DNA of 64,000 nucleotides from an uncultured Victivallales bacterium (GTDB lineage Bacteria; Verrucomicrobiota; Lentisphaeria; Victivallales; UBA1829), in assembly GCA_944390735.1 (NCBI GenBank), contig CALXRL010000009.1, positions 1-64,000 of the forward strand. The letters run 5' to 3'. The position numbers and the translations under genes are program-made. The stretch's first letter is position 1; the number at the start of each line of letters is the position of its first letter. A model generated the notes under the pieces. The model did no database searches. It was given only the letters and a program-made list of their open reading frames with translations, and had not been told where the DNA came from. Shown here piece by piece: positions 27,484-37,188 of this stretch.

Positions 27484-28182
27484 TTATAAATTGATCTTGG
27501 AGCCATTCCAGATGGCACGCGTGAATCCCTGATACTGCAATGCGGAACGTCGATAGACCGCGGCATGCCCGTCAAAGAAGCTGAGATTTCCGCTTCCCAG
27601 ATGATTCAGCCCGAACGCGCCGTTTTCCAGATAGGTTCGCGGCTCGAACACATACATTCCGCATCCGGGACCGCTTGCGGCGGCGGAATCGCGGCGGGTG
27701 TCCCCGGCCAGGAAAATCTTTCCGGGAGTATTCATGCGTTTGATGCTGTATGCCAGATCGCTTCCGACCTTCGGAAGCCGGAACTCCCCCCACTCTTCTT
27801 TTTTCGTGTTGTACAGCGGAGGATTGCCGCTGGTCAGATCGCAGCGGTAGATCCCCAGCGTATTGTACGGACGTTTCCCTTCACTGGCATGCCGGGTCGA
27901 CATCTCCGGACAGAGCCAGAGAGACTCGCCGAAATACTTCGAATCCCGCATGATTCTGGTCCACGGCTTATTGGCCGCGTCATTGGTCAGAACAACCTGA
28001 TCGAAGTCATCCGCATACAGAAAGAATCCTTTTGTAATTTGCGAAATCGTGTTCAGGCAGCTGATCTGCCGCCCTTTCCCGGCGGCGCTGTTCAGCGCGG
28101 GAAGAAGCAATGCGGCGAGGATGGCAAAAATGGAAATTACGACAAGAAGCTCTATCAATGTGAAATTTCTCCGCCGATTCAT
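27484..28182 (-). CDS. H-X9-DG prepilin-like protein
   Basis: A 232-residue prepilin-like protein from the ATG at 28182 ([19 protein letters not shown]), preceded by AAGGA. Upstream in-frame ATGs (28239, 28245) with AGGAAG would give a longer leader and cannot be excluded. The C-terminal signature is H-LGSGNLSFF-DG. The gene lies between an AraC gene (same strand, upstream) and a giant glycosidase (downstream). Confidence 0.88.
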   Translation of the reverse strand: MNRRRNFTLIELLVVISIFAILAALLLPALNSAAGKGRQISCLNTISQITKGFFLYADDFDQVVLTNDAANKPWTRIMRDSKYFGESLWLCPEMSTRHASEGKRPYNTLGIYRCDLTSGNPPLYNTKKEEWGEFRLPKVGSDLAYSIKRMNTPGKIFLAGDTRRDSAAASGPGCGMYVFEPRTYLENGAFGLNHLGSGNLSFFDGHAAVYRRSALQYQGFTRAIWNGSKINL

Positions 28183-28281
28183 GCCGCATCCTTCCCGTTC
28201 CGCGTGTCTGCGATTGTCCGAAAGACATTCTCCTCTCATATCCATTCTTCCTTTTCGGGGATTCCAGATTTCATTTCTATC

Positions 28282-28287
28282 ATTATA
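28282..28287 (-). promoter_or_regulatory. -10 element of the prepilin/glycosidase operon
   Basis: A minus-strand TATAAT (28287-28282) in an AT-rich gap between the AraC gene and the prepilin gene. The -35 region (CTGTTT at 17-base spacing) is poor, so activation by the AraC protein is plausible. Confidence 0.45.
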
Positions 28288-28342
28288 GCACAAAAAAAAA
28301 TACAAAACAGGGATCAGAATAGTCATTTATAGCACAAATCAA

Positions 28343-29248
28343 TCATTTTATGAAATTCTGTTTCCGGAATGCGGAGGGAGTCATGCCGATTTTCCGGCGG
28401 AAAAGACGCGCGAAGTAGTTTCCGGTCTCGAAGCCGGATTCATGGGCGACTTCCTGAACCGTGAGCGAATGATCCTGCAGAAGATGGAGCGCATGTTCCA
28501 GCCGGACCGCCTGAAGATAGTCCAGCGCGGACATCCCCACCTCCGAACGGAACAGCTTCGACAGATGGTTCGGCGTAATATGCAGCGTCCGAGCGACCTC
28601 CGCAATTTGCAGATGGACCTCCTGAAACTGTGCCTCCAGCAGGTTTTTCGCGCGGGCGAAGCGGACATTGAACCGTTTCTTCTGCATCTGCGGCGGCTCC
28701 GGAATCGTCGCCAGCGCAATCGAAAGAAGATGGAGAAGATAGGAGGTCCGTTCAAACGCATCCGACAGCGAAACTGGAATCAGCATGAAATATTTCCGCA
28801 GAACCTCCAGAAACTCCTCCGCCGTTTTCTCCGGCAGATTGCAGGACAGCGGAAATTGCAGTCCGAGTTCCGCCGGCGGAGGCGCCGCACAGAAAGCCGG
28901 ATCAAACGTCTCCCCAGAATCCGTATAGACAAAAGCGGTGTTTCCCTCCCAGTGAGCCCGGCAGTCCCCGAACCAGTCAAAGTGGAAACTCCACCGTTCC
29001 AGGACCCGCTCGCAAATCATGCGCTGTTCCGCACCGGGCGGAATAATCAGAAGCGTTCCGGCCCGGCAGGGATAAGCGATGCCGTCCAGAATCAGACGCC
29101 CTCTTCCGGCGCTGAAATAGGTCAGTTCGTAATCATAGTTCCGGCGCGGCGGCTCCTCTTTTCCGGCGAACCATTTTCCCGAGCGAAACCGTCCGGGCTG
29201 AATCTTCAGCCGCGCCATCGCATAACGAAAGGATCTCTGCAAAATCAT
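28343..29248 (-). CDS. AraC-family transcriptional regulator
   Basis: A 301-residue regulator with a cupin-type sensor (about 35-120; YDYELTYFSAGRGRLILDG, IIPPGAEQ) and a canonical double helix-turn-helix at the C-terminus (about 200-295, HESGFETGNYFARLFRRKIG). Neither the ATG at 29248 nor the one at 29218 has a convincing ribosome site, so the start is uncertain by ten residues. It precedes the prepilin/glycosidase pair on the same strand. The 184-base gap between it and the rhamnosidase-like gene (29249-29432) shows nothing recognisable. Confidence 0.9.
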   Translation of the reverse strand: MILQRSFRYAMARLKIQPGRFRSGKWFAGKEEPPRRNYDYELTYFSAGRGRLILDGIAYPCRAGTLLIIPPGAEQRMICERVLERWSFHFDWFGDCRAHWEGNTAFVYTDSGETFDPAFCAAPPPAELGLQFPLSCNLPEKTAEEFLEVLRKYFMLIPVSLSDAFERTSYLLHLLSIALATIPEPPQMQKKRFNVRFARAKNLLEAQFQEVHLQIAEVARTLHITPNHLSKLFRSEVGMSALDYLQAVRLEHALHLLQDHSLTVQEVAHESGFETGNYFARLFRRKIGMTPSAFRKQNFIK

Positions 29249-29432
29249 AAGGAATCATCCATGCTGATGACTGGTTTGCAGAATATAGATTCTCTGCCGG
29301 GAATTTCAAGTCCCGGATCCGAAGTCCGACCGGTTTTCGAATCGTCTGCCGGGCCGCCACCCGGATCGTCGGCCCCCCCCTTCGACGAGACGCACGTCCG
29401 CTCCGGCGACGAACGGCATCCCTTCCTCCCGG

Positions 29433-31010
29433 TCACTGCAGAACTTCGATTGCGGAAGGAGCTTCGATGCGGATCCGGCCGGGCCCCTCGCACGTTACCG
29501 AAACGGAACCGAACGGAGTCGGATACGTTCCGGAGACATACTCCAGACCCGCGGGATCGGGTTTGACGAGAATCTTTCTGCCGCCCGGCTCCAGAAAACG
29601 GATCCCGAGCACCCGTTCGCTCAAAAACGGCATCGGCCCGCAGGACCAGCCATGACAAAGGCTGTGCCGCAGACCTTTGTAACAGTAAGCGCCTAAATCC
29701 GCGTGAAGATCCCGCTTGCCTTTCGGTGTGAATTCATCGATCCGTCCGGAATTCTCCAGCCAGTCGAGATTGAAATCCTCCCAGAAAGTCGTTGCCCCGC
29801 GATCCATCATGGCGCCCCAGTAGCGCCGGATCAGTTCCAGCGCCGGACGCGTCGGCTGCGCAAGAAGCATGTAGAATCCGTAAAATGTGCTGATCCCGTG
29901 CAGGGGATTCCGCAAAAGGACATCGCTTCGATCGGCCAGTCCGCCGACCGTCTGAATCGCCGCCGCAGCCTTGTTCTCTCCGCAGTCGGGAATCCGCCCT
30001 TTCAGACGCTTCTGCACGGAAAGAACGGTGGTGACATCGCAGTCAAGGGCTCGGAGAAGAGTCTCCCCCGAGCGGAACATCCAGTACAGCAGTCCCTGAA
30101 GTCCGGCATGTTTCGCCGGAAGATCCTCATCGCTGGGCCAGTCCAGAAACCGGCGTTCCGGAATGCACTCCGAGCCGTCCGCGGAAAGATAGGTGCCGTA
30201 AAGCTCAAGCAGTCCCAGCAGATACTCCTTCTGCGCACGGATATACTCAAGATCCCCGGTCGCCTGATAGTAATCCGCAAGCGCGATCACCCACCAGCAG
30301 GAATAGGTCCGGATGGTATTCATCGGCAGCGGAAGCGGAGTGGTCGACGTCAGAAAATCCAGCGACTTGCGAATCAGGGAAACATCCCGGAAAGCGGCAA
30401 GAATTCCCCGGATCTCCGGATGAAGATCCCCCATCCAGACCAGCCGGTCGCGCTTTGCGCCGTCGTAAATATAATCCTGCATGTTGAGCTGGAGCGTATA
30501 CGCGGCGGTTTTCCAGATCCTGTTGAGCCGCTCATCGGAGGACTCAAACGACCCCGCGTACTCCAGATCCCGGTACAACGCCACGGCAATCACATTGAGC
30601 AGAAAAAGCTCTCCTCCGGCATTGTCGATCCGGACGAATCGGAACGCCGTGTTTCCATATTCGAGCATTCCGAACTCAGGCACCGCAACTTCCGTATCAT
30701 GAATCGCATGACACTGATTCGGAGTTCCGCAGGCTTCGCTGACCGATTCCCCAAAGCGGATCCGGACCCGTCCCTCCTTCCCAAGATTGACAATGCGGAT
30801 TCCGCCGTGCAGTTCGATTCCGAAATCCAGAAGGACGGAACCGCCCGACTCCAGCCTGGCTCCGGTGATCGAATCGGAAAACATCGGTTGAATGCTTCCG
30901 GAGCCGATCCACTCTCCGGCCCCGGAGATCTTTTCCTGCAGGAGAATCCGGGATACGGGGACGTATTCGCGGATGCGTTCATCACGAATCGAATGCTGAT
31001 AGATGCTCAT
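29433..31010 (-). CDS. GH78-type alpha-L-rhamnosidase-like glycoside hydrolase
   Basis: A 525-residue enzyme without a signal peptide. An N-terminal beta-sandwich (about 40-150) precedes an (alpha/alpha)6 barrel (about 155-440) containing DGAKRDRLVWMGDLHPE, the GH78 signature, and a C-terminal beta domain (about 450-525) ends the protein. Members release L-rhamnose from oligosaccharides; at 525 residues this is shorter than typical GH78 enzymes. The cytoplasmic location suggests it acts on imported oligosaccharide. It starts 10 bases behind the small secreted protein and is the last gene of its module. Confidence 0.82.
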   Translation of the reverse strand: MSIYQHSIRDERIREYVPVSRILLQEKISGAGEWIGSGSIQPMFSDSITGARLESGGSVLLDFGIELHGGIRIVNLGKEGRVRIRFGESVSEACGTPNQCHAIHDTEVAVPEFGMLEYGNTAFRFVRIDNAGGELFLLNVIAVALYRDLEYAGSFESSDERLNRIWKTAAYTLQLNMQDYIYDGAKRDRLVWMGDLHPEIRGILAAFRDVSLIRKSLDFLTSTTPLPLPMNTIRTYSCWWVIALADYYQATGDLEYIRAQKEYLLGLLELYGTYLSADGSECIPERRFLDWPSDEDLPAKHAGLQGLLYWMFRSGETLLRALDCDVTTVLSVQKRLKGRIPDCGENKAAAAIQTVGGLADRSDVLLRNPLHGISTFYGFYMLLAQPTRPALELIRRYWGAMMDRGATTFWEDFNLDWLENSGRIDEFTPKGKRDLHADLGAYCYKGLRHSLCHGWSCGPMPFLSERVLGIRFLEPGGRKILVKPDPAGLEYVSGTYPTPFGSVSVTCEGPGRIRIEAPSAIEVLQ

Positions 31011-31020
31011 GTTCCGCGTC

Positions 31021-31623
31021 TCATTCCTCGGCCTTCTCGGTGTCCGCGTATTTTGCCTGGAAGGAAATCGTGACTTTCACGCCCTGTTTCAGCGGAATGT
31101 TCTCCTGAAAACAGAAGGCGTTGTGCCAGACGCAGACGGCATTTTTTCCATCGGCGGCGTTTCCATCGGCTTTCAGAAGACGGGCCTCGTAAACGGGTTT
31201 GGTCGCGGCGAACACCCAGGATTCCACGGGCTGTCCGGGAGGAGTCGTGCGCAGCGTCTCAAAACTGCCGTTTTTGATCTGCGTTCCCGTCGCCTTGATG
31301 TCGTCAAACGTGATCCAGACCTGATTCAGATTTTTCATTCCCTTCGTCCGGGAATACTGCCCCTTGAATTCCAGTTTCAGGACCCCGTCGGCTTTCGGCA
31401 TGATCGTAAACTCGAACTTCTGGTAGGTCTTGCCGAGATTCCGATAGGCGGTCACCGTGAACGAACGGGGATCCTTGCCCATCCGGAACGGATTGCAGCC
31501 CTTGGAGGGGAATGCAATTTCAACGGGAACGGAGGCTCGTCCGTCGATCTGGAAGTTTCCCGCGGAGCTTTCCACAGCAAAGAGAGCGGCCGCGGCGAAC
31601 AGGAACAGGTGAAGTTTCTTCAT
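31021..31623 (-). CDS. Small secreted carbohydrate-binding-like protein
   Basis: A 200-residue exported protein (signal peptide MKKLHLFLFAAAALFAVESS). It is a single beta-sandwich-like domain with KNGSFET near residue 115 and VTISFQAKYAD near the end, the same arrangement as the 173-residue protein at 22299-22820. The ATG follows AAAGGA. It sits between a giant glycosidase and the rhamnosidase-like gene. Glycan binding is inferred from resemblance to CBM4/9-type domains. Confidence 0.75.
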   Translation of the reverse strand: MKKLHLFLFAAAALFAVESSAGNFQIDGRASVPVEIAFPSKGCNPFRMGKDPRSFTVTAYRNLGKTYQKFEFTIMPKADGVLKLEFKGQYSRTKGMKNLNQVWITFDDIKATGTQIKNGSFETLRTTPPGQPVESWVFAATKPVYEARLLKADGNAADGKNAVCVWHNAFCFQENIPLKQGVKVTISFQAKYADTEKAEE

Positions 31624-31680
31624 GATTCAGTCCTTTCTGAATGGTTTGTTGTGAATGAATTTTATAATGGGCTGCATTGA

Positions 31681-34650
31681 TCATTTCTCCCGTTTCCGCA
31701 TGGTCCGGGTGCCGATGGCAAACCGGAAGCGGTTTTTATCGGAATCGGATGTGCCGGAGAAGGAGGACTCCCCGTCCGCGGCCCCGGTCCAGATGCGGAG
31801 ATCAAAACCGAGAAACGGTTCCTTCGCATACCGGAAGTGCTCCAGCGGGAAACCCGCGGTCAGGATCCAGCCGTCCGCGCGCCGGCAGAACCGCCAGCGG
31901 CACTCCCGGCGGAAATAGAGACTGGACCCGCTCAGTTCCGCCCGCTCCGGAGAACTCCCCGGGGAAAAGACAAAACGATGCGTCCAGCCGCTTCGATACC
32001 CCGTGCGGTCAAGGCGCCGGAGCGGCTGACCATCCAGCAGAATTTCAAATACGGCCTTCCCGAAATCCTCGTTGCTTCCGCGGGAGGATTCCGGCATCTC
32101 CGCGAACACGGAGAACCAGAGCTTCCCGTCTGCGATGCAGATCCCGGCCCGACAGTTTTTCCCGAATTTCCATTCGGGAACGCGCTTCCATTCCGGGGAA
32201 TCCAGCGTCGTTGTTTCGGAGATGCCATCCGGTCCCTCCGGAATACGCAATGTCCGGTTGAGGTGCAGCGGAACGGAACGGCCGTCCAGCAGGATGTGTT
32301 CCGGAAGAGCGGAGCCGGAAAACGGAACGGAAAAGGAAAGCGTCTCTTCGCTTCCCTGACGGATCAGTTTTTTTCCATCCGGGAACTCGACGGTAAAGGG
32401 AACACCTTTCTTCTGAATGTGGAAGGAAAGATACAGGACCCATCCGTTTTCCTCCAACGCGGCACGGGCTCCGAGGAAACGGGCGGAGTCGATCCCCTGC
32501 ACCTCGACTCCGCGAAGGAAGCGCTCCATGGATTCAGGATCGTGTCCGCTCACCCAGCAGGGGAATGGGGTTGCGGAAAGTTCGGTTTTCCCGTCCGTTT
32601 CCGGAAGAGGATTGCCCATCTCATCCAGCAGCGCGATGGACGGTTCCGTTCTCCGGAAAACGAGTCGTCGCGGATCCTTCTCTTTTTCGTTCAGGAGAAA
32701 TACGGCGGCCACCTCCCTGCCCGGCCCCGAAAAACGGTAGACGCACGCCTCGCCGGGAAGGATCTGCTTCGACTGGAAGCGGCACCCTTTCAGCAGACTC
32801 GAAAACACCGCTGTTGCAATGTATTTGGTATTGGGAACATACCCTTTCGTTCCGAAGAGACCGGGCGCGGACTCCCGGTAAAAATTGCTGTTGAGCGCAG
32901 GAGCGAATCCCAGCAGGAATCCGCCCGGAAGCGGAAGAGATCCCCGGACGCCTTCCGCCGCATCCAGAAGATACCGGCGGATCAGATAGCCGGGATGCGC
33001 GGATGCCGGTTCTCCCTCGCTGAGCGGGATCAGATAATACAGCTCCGTGTTCCAGAGTTCCGCATCCGCCATTCCGAAACGGGAGAGAAGAGACCGGAGT
33101 TCCCGGAGAGCCGCATCTCCGGCGCTCGGCGAATCCTCGTAGGGGGTGCTGTACGGATGAAAGGAAACGCCCGTAAGAGAACGTCCCCCGCCGCGCTGAA
33201 GAACGTTCCGGGTATAGGCCAGAACATCGCCGGATGCGTCGCCGGTGGCGCAGATCCCGAGAATCGAGGCGGAAGGATCCGTCTCCTGGAGAATTCCGCA
33301 GGCGGAATTCAAATACCGGAGATACTCCTCCTCGGGCAGGAAAAGATTGGGTTCGTTCAGAATCTCGTAATATGCCACTTTTCCCCGGTAGCGCTCCGAA
33401 ACGGAACGCACCAGATTCTCCCAGTTCCGCAGCGGCGGAAGAGCCGTCCGCCGCCCCTTCCCGGTGAAATACGACTGGTGACACTCCACAAATTTCGACT
33501 TCCGATAGAGCCATTGCGGAAGACCATGCTGAATGGACGCCTGACCGGCGGGAAACTGGAAGAACATCCCGCCCAGATTAATCAGCAGACGCAGTCCGGC
33601 CGCCTGCGCGCTCTGAACCACGCGGTCGCAGTGCCGCCATTCGAACCGTCCCTCCTCGGGTTCCAGAAGCCCCCAGACAAACGGATTTCCGCTGTCCCAC
33701 ATCCGAAGAAAGGAGAAACCGGCCTCGGCAAAGATCCGCAGTTCGCTCTCCGAGACATCCTGTATGGAGGCGAACGTCAGCGGACTGTTGATCCCGAGAT
33801 CCACGGGCAGCTCTCCCGGCGCAGCCCGTACCCGGGGCGCAACGGCCAGATACTGGAGAATCCGCGACGTCTCCTCCCCTTCCACTTCCACGGAGAGACA
33901 GTAAAGATCGTTCCTCCCGGGAAGCGAAACTTCAATCGGAAGTACGGTCCGCTCCCCCGGAGGAACCGTGGCGTTTTTCCACTCCTTCCCGCAGGAACCT
34001 CCGGAAAAGACCGAGCTCAGTTCCAAACGGATGCGGATCCTCTTTTCCTCCGCAGTGTGATTGAAAATCTCGAACTTCGCGGAAAATCGTTCCCCGGGCG
34101 CGAAACGGAAATCCTCCTGCTCCGTTTTCAGATCGGTGCTGAACGACGGAGAGCTCTCCGGGTTGCCGAGCGGTCCGAGCCGCAGTCCGGTAAACGAGAG
34201 AGTCACCTCCTGCGGGGACGTTTTCAGGATCCGGAATCCGCACCATCCGTTCTCCGGCGATGGAACAAACCGGAAGGAATACTCTTTCCACCGGTCGGAA
34301 AGCGTCAGCTGAAAGCGCGCTCTGGAACCGGTCCGGATATATTCCGAAACGGTCAGGGTCTCCCCGTTCCGACTGCTCTTCGCCCGGAAGCGCAGTTCAT
34401 AGGTCTTTCCACGTTTCACGGGAACCGCGGGCAGAAAGAATCCCATTCGGCACTCCGCCGGAGCGGTAAAGGTGACTGCCCGGCCCCACGGCGTTTCCGA
34501 AAAACGCGGAAGACAGGTTCGGGCATGAAGATTGTCTCCCAGATGGTATCCGGTAAATCCGTGCCGGAAATCCGTGTTCGTCAGAAGATTTTCCGCCTTC
34601 AAAATCATGGCGGAAGCAAACAAGAGCAGACAAAGAACGAACCGACGCAT
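31681..34650 (-). CDS. Giant secreted clan-A glycoside hydrolase
   Basis: A 989-residue exported enzyme with signal peptide residues 1-19. A CBM4/9-like domain starting NLLTNTDF (about 21-160) and a beta-sandwich (170-275) precede the TIM-barrel (about 285-640) with acid/base E433 in YYEILNEPN and nucleophile E536 in ELWNTELYY. A C-terminal CBM9/DOMON-like domain (about 830-985) follows. The prepilin gene ends only 4 bases upstream, so the two are cotranscribed and may be translationally coupled. The substrate is unknown; the GH78 neighbour hints at a rhamnose-containing glycan. Confidence 0.85.
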   Translation of the reverse strand: MRRFVLCLLLFASAMILKAENLLTNTDFRHGFTGYHLGDNLHARTCLPRFSETPWGRAVTFTAPAECRMGFFLPAVPVKRGKTYELRFRAKSSRNGETLTVSEYIRTGSRARFQLTLSDRWKEYSFRFVPSPENGWCGFRILKTSPQEVTLSFTGLRLGPLGNPESSPSFSTDLKTEQEDFRFAPGERFSAKFEIFNHTAEEKRIRIRLELSSVFSGGSCGKEWKNATVPPGERTVLPIEVSLPGRNDLYCLSVEVEGEETSRILQYLAVAPRVRAAPGELPVDLGINSPLTFASIQDVSESELRIFAEAGFSFLRMWDSGNPFVWGLLEPEEGRFEWRHCDRVVQSAQAAGLRLLINLGGMFFQFPAGQASIQHGLPQWLYRKSKFVECHQSYFTGKGRRTALPPLRNWENLVRSVSERYRGKVAYYEILNEPNLFLPEEEYLRYLNSACGILQETDPSASILGICATGDASGDVLAYTRNVLQRGGGRSLTGVSFHPYSTPYEDSPSAGDAALRELRSLLSRFGMADAELWNTELYYLIPLSEGEPASAHPGYLIRRYLLDAAEGVRGSLPLPGGFLLGFAPALNSNFYRESAPGLFGTKGYVPNTKYIATAVFSSLLKGCRFQSKQILPGEACVYRFSGPGREVAAVFLLNEKEKDPRRLVFRRTEPSIALLDEMGNPLPETDGKTELSATPFPCWVSGHDPESMERFLRGVEVQGIDSARFLGARAALEENGWVLYLSFHIQKKGVPFTVEFPDGKKLIRQGSEETLSFSVPFSGSALPEHILLDGRSVPLHLNRTLRIPEGPDGISETTTLDSPEWKRVPEWKFGKNCRAGICIADGKLWFSVFAEMPESSRGSNEDFGKAVFEILLDGQPLRRLDRTGYRSGWTHRFVFSPGSSPERAELSGSSLYFRRECRWRFCRRADGWILTAGFPLEHFRYAKEPFLGFDLRIWTGAADGESSFSGTSDSDKNRFRFAIGTRTMRKREK

Positions 34651-34654
34651 TTTC

Positions 34655-35404
34655 TCACTCTCCCATCAATGAAATGGTCCAGTCCTCCTCCCGGATCAGG
34701 GAGGCGAGAGTTCCGGCTTTTGCCGGATCGGCATTCCGCAGGAGGTACGCAAGAGAAGCACGGTTCCGAGCCTCCGTATGACCATCAATGAACAGGAGAT
34801 TCGCCTGCCCCAGATGCAGCAGATGAAACCCCGTTCCGCCGTTGCCGTGAATCCGGAACCGGGGATATCCCGGGTCCGTCTGAAGGGAAATGCTGTCCGC
34901 CAGGAAAAAGTACCGCGACGCCGTTCTGATTTTCCGCAGATCGAGCGTTTTGGAGTAGTTGTTTGCCGGATCGTGCATGGTCGGAATCCCGCCCGCGCAT
35001 TCCAGTTCGTATTCATCGCCCCAGAAATGACTCTTTACACCGTAGGTTTTCGCCGGGACAAAATCCTCGTTCCGGAACGTCTGCACGGCCTTCGGACAGG
35101 AGACCAGGCGGAAGCGGGGATTGGCTGTCTGCACTCCCGCGTCATTGAAAAAGCGCTTGTAGTAAAGTTCGCCTGCCCAGTGCATCTTGTTGTGGACGCC
35201 CGCCTCTCCAATGACATAATAATCCGAGTTGTCCACCGCGTATCCCGCATAATCCAGACCGATCTGCCGGAGATTGTTCTGGCAGGAGATAAGGTACCCC
35301 TTCTGACGAACCTTGCTCAGCGCCGGCAGAAACACCGCCATCAGAATTGCGATGATCGCAATGGCAATCAGCAGTTCCAGCAATGTGAATTTTCTCTGTT
35401 TCAT
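34655..35404 (-). CDS. H-X9-DG prepilin-like protein
   Basis: A 249-residue prepilin-like protein. The ATG at 35404 follows GGAGA and gives the very short leader MKQRK before FTLLELLIAIAIIAILMAVF. The C-terminal signature is H-LGQANLLFI-DG. A minus-strand TATAAT at 35440-35435 with an AT-rich upstream region and weak -35 (AAGGTT) probably drives it. It is divergent from the AraC gene at 35526. Confidence 0.9.
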   Translation of the reverse strand: MKQRKFTLLELLIAIAIIAILMAVFLPALSKVRQKGYLISCQNNLRQIGLDYAGYAVDNSDYYVIGEAGVHNKMHWAGELYYKRFFNDAGVQTANPRFRLVSCPKAVQTFRNEDFVPAKTYGVKSHFWGDEYELECAGGIPTMHDPANNYSKTLDLRKIRTASRYFFLADSISLQTDPGYPRFRIHGNGGTGFHLLHLGQANLLFIDGHTEARNRASLAYLLRNADPAKAGTLASLIREEDWTISLMGE

Positions 35405-35482
35405 GATTCTCCATCTGCAGTTTGTTTTTCTTACATTATACTTCAAAAAAAAAGAATAACCTTAATTTTTGGACGGAAAATC

Positions 35483-35510
35483 TTGAATTTCCGCCAAACT
35501 GCCCTATATT
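35483..35510 (+). promoter_or_regulatory. Promoter of the AraC gene at 35526
   Basis: TTGAAT (35483-35488), 16 bases, TATATT (35505-35510), 15 bases before the ATG at 35526. Confidence 0.6.
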
Positions 35511-35525
35511 CATTGCGGAACAGGA

Positions 35526-36434
35526 ATGGAAATTGTCATGACGATCCGGAAACACAGTTTTTTTCTTCGGGACTTCTATCTGACCCCGTTCAACTGCACA
35601 GTCTACTGCTCGTTCCACCATTACGGGGAGACCAAGGACCGCTGGCATCATCACGATTTCGACGAACTGGTCATCGTCCGTTCCGGAGAGGGCACTCATG
35701 TCACCGAAAACGGCACCTACTCCATCGGCAAGGGAGACACCTTTCTGATTCCGTTCGGCCGCTCCCACAGCTATGAGAATCTGCGCGATCTGCGGATCGC
35801 GAATCTGATTTTCCGCAAGGACGCCTGGAAACAGAAATGCGGTGATCTGGCCGATTCGCCCGGGTACAACATCTTCTTTGAAAACAGCACGCGCTTCAAG
35901 GAGGAGTTCCGGTTTCACAACCGTCTGACCCTCTCCGGCGAACAGCTGCAGGAGTGCGAACGGATCTTCTCCCGCATGCGCATGGAACAGTCCGCTGAAC
36001 TCCCCGGACGCAACTGCATGACCGAACTGCTGTTTCTGAATCTCTGCGTCATCATCTGCCGGAGTTTTTCCTCGGGAGAGAAGACGCGCACCTCGGAAAT
36101 CAGCGATCTGAGCAGGCTTCTCCGCTTCATGGAGACGCATCACAGCGATCCGCTGAAACTCGAGGATCTGGCCAGAACGATTCACCGATCGGTTTCGTCG
36201 CTGACCGCCCTCTTCCGCGCGGCGCTGGGAACGAGTCCGGTGGACTACCTGAATACGATCCGTCTGGAACAGGCGGCAAAGGAGTTGCGGGAAACGAATC
36301 GTCCGGTCTCCGCGGTCGCCTTCGCCCACGGATTTTCCGACAGCAACTACTTTTCGACCCGTTTTTCCCGTCGTTTCGGCTGCGCTCCGCGGGTCTATCG
36401 CGCCCGGCAGAAAAATCAGGCGCCGGAATCCTGA
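35526..36434 (+). CDS. AraC-family transcriptional regulator
   Basis: A 302-residue regulator. The sensor (about 20-110) is a typical cupin with RWHHHDFDELVIVRSGEG and IPFGRSHSY; the C-terminal double helix-turn-helix (about 205-295) contains FAHGFSDSNYFSTRFSRRFG. Start could be 35526 or the ATG at 35538, both in range of AGGA. It diverges from the prepilin, glycosidase, small secreted protein and GH78 module, which it most likely controls. Confidence 0.9.
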   Translation: MEIVMTIRKHSFFLRDFYLTPFNCTVYCSFHHYGETKDRWHHHDFDELVIVRSGEGTHVTENGTYSIGKGDTFLIPFGRSHSYENLRDLRIANLIFRKDAWKQKCGDLADSPGYNIFFENSTRFKEEFRFHNRLTLSGEQLQECERIFSRMRMEQSAELPGRNCMTELLFLNLCVIICRSFSSGEKTRTSEISDLSRLLRFMETHHSDPLKLEDLARTIHRSVSSLTALFRAALGTSPVDYLNTIRLEQAAKELRETNRPVSAVAFAHGFSDSNYFSTRFSRRFGCAPRVYRARQKNQAPES

Positions 36435-36562
36435 CAATCCCTTCTCCGTCCGCTTTGTTCGGATTGCGTTTGAATTGCGTCAGTTCTCCGGCAGGAGCAT
36501 TGCATTTTCCACGCGGAGGCACTACATTCCGGAAACCCGAAACAACAGAAGGAATGCAATCC

Positions 36563-37180
36563 ATGCTCAACAAAAAACTCAAACGACTCGCGGTCTACTG
36601 CTCCTCCAGAAACGGAGCGGATCCGGCCTTCGGGAAAGCGGCGGAGGAGCTGGGACGTCTCATGGCCCTGCGCGAAATCGAACTCGTCTACGGAGGCTCC
36701 TCGGTCGGACTCATGAAGAAAATCGCGGATACGGTTCTCCGCAACGGCGGAGAGGTCACCGGAGTCTATCCGGAAGGACTCTTTCTCGAAGAGCTTCAGA
36801 CCAATCTGACAAGAACCTGCATCGTCCGCTCCATGGCGGAACGGAAGGCCATGATGCTCGAACTCTCCGACGCATGGCTCGCTCTGCCCGGCGGATTCGG
36901 CACGCTGGACGAATTTTTCGACGCACTCTGCCTGCTCCAGATCGGCCATCACTCCAAGCCCTGCGGACTGCTCAACATCAACGGATTCTACGATCCGCTC
37001 CTTGGCTTTCTGGAAAACGTCAGACTCAGCGGAATGATCCGGACATCGGACCGTGAACTCATCCATGTGCATTCCACCCCCGCGGGTCTGCTGGATCTTC
37101 TGGAGGAGCAGTTGGAGTGCCGCGGCATCCATGTTCTGCCCGGCGCCTCCTGGAACGAGCCGGAACGGTTCGCCGTCTGA
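36563..37180 (+). CDS. LOG-family nucleotide phosphoribohydrolase
   Basis: A 205-residue Rossmann-like protein with the family motif PGGFGTLDEFFDAL and the earlier SMAERKAMM segment. LOG proteins split cytokinin-type or ordinary nucleoside 5'-monophosphates into base and ribose 5-phosphate; the bacterial substrate is often AMP. The ATG at 36563 is nine bases from AAGGA; an ATG nine bases earlier is too close to that site. It converges on the mannonate dehydratase gene with an 8-base gap. Confidence 0.88.
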   Translation: MLNKKLKRLAVYCSSRNGADPAFGKAAEELGRLMALREIELVYGGSSVGLMKKIADTVLRNGGEVTGVYPEGLFLEELQTNLTRTCIVRSMAERKAMMLELSDAWLALPGGFGTLDEFFDALCLLQIGHHSKPCGLLNINGFYDPLLGFLENVRLSGMIRTSDRELIHVHSTPAGLLDLLEEQLECRGIHVLPGASWNEPERFAV

Positions 37181-37188
37181 ACGAAGAA

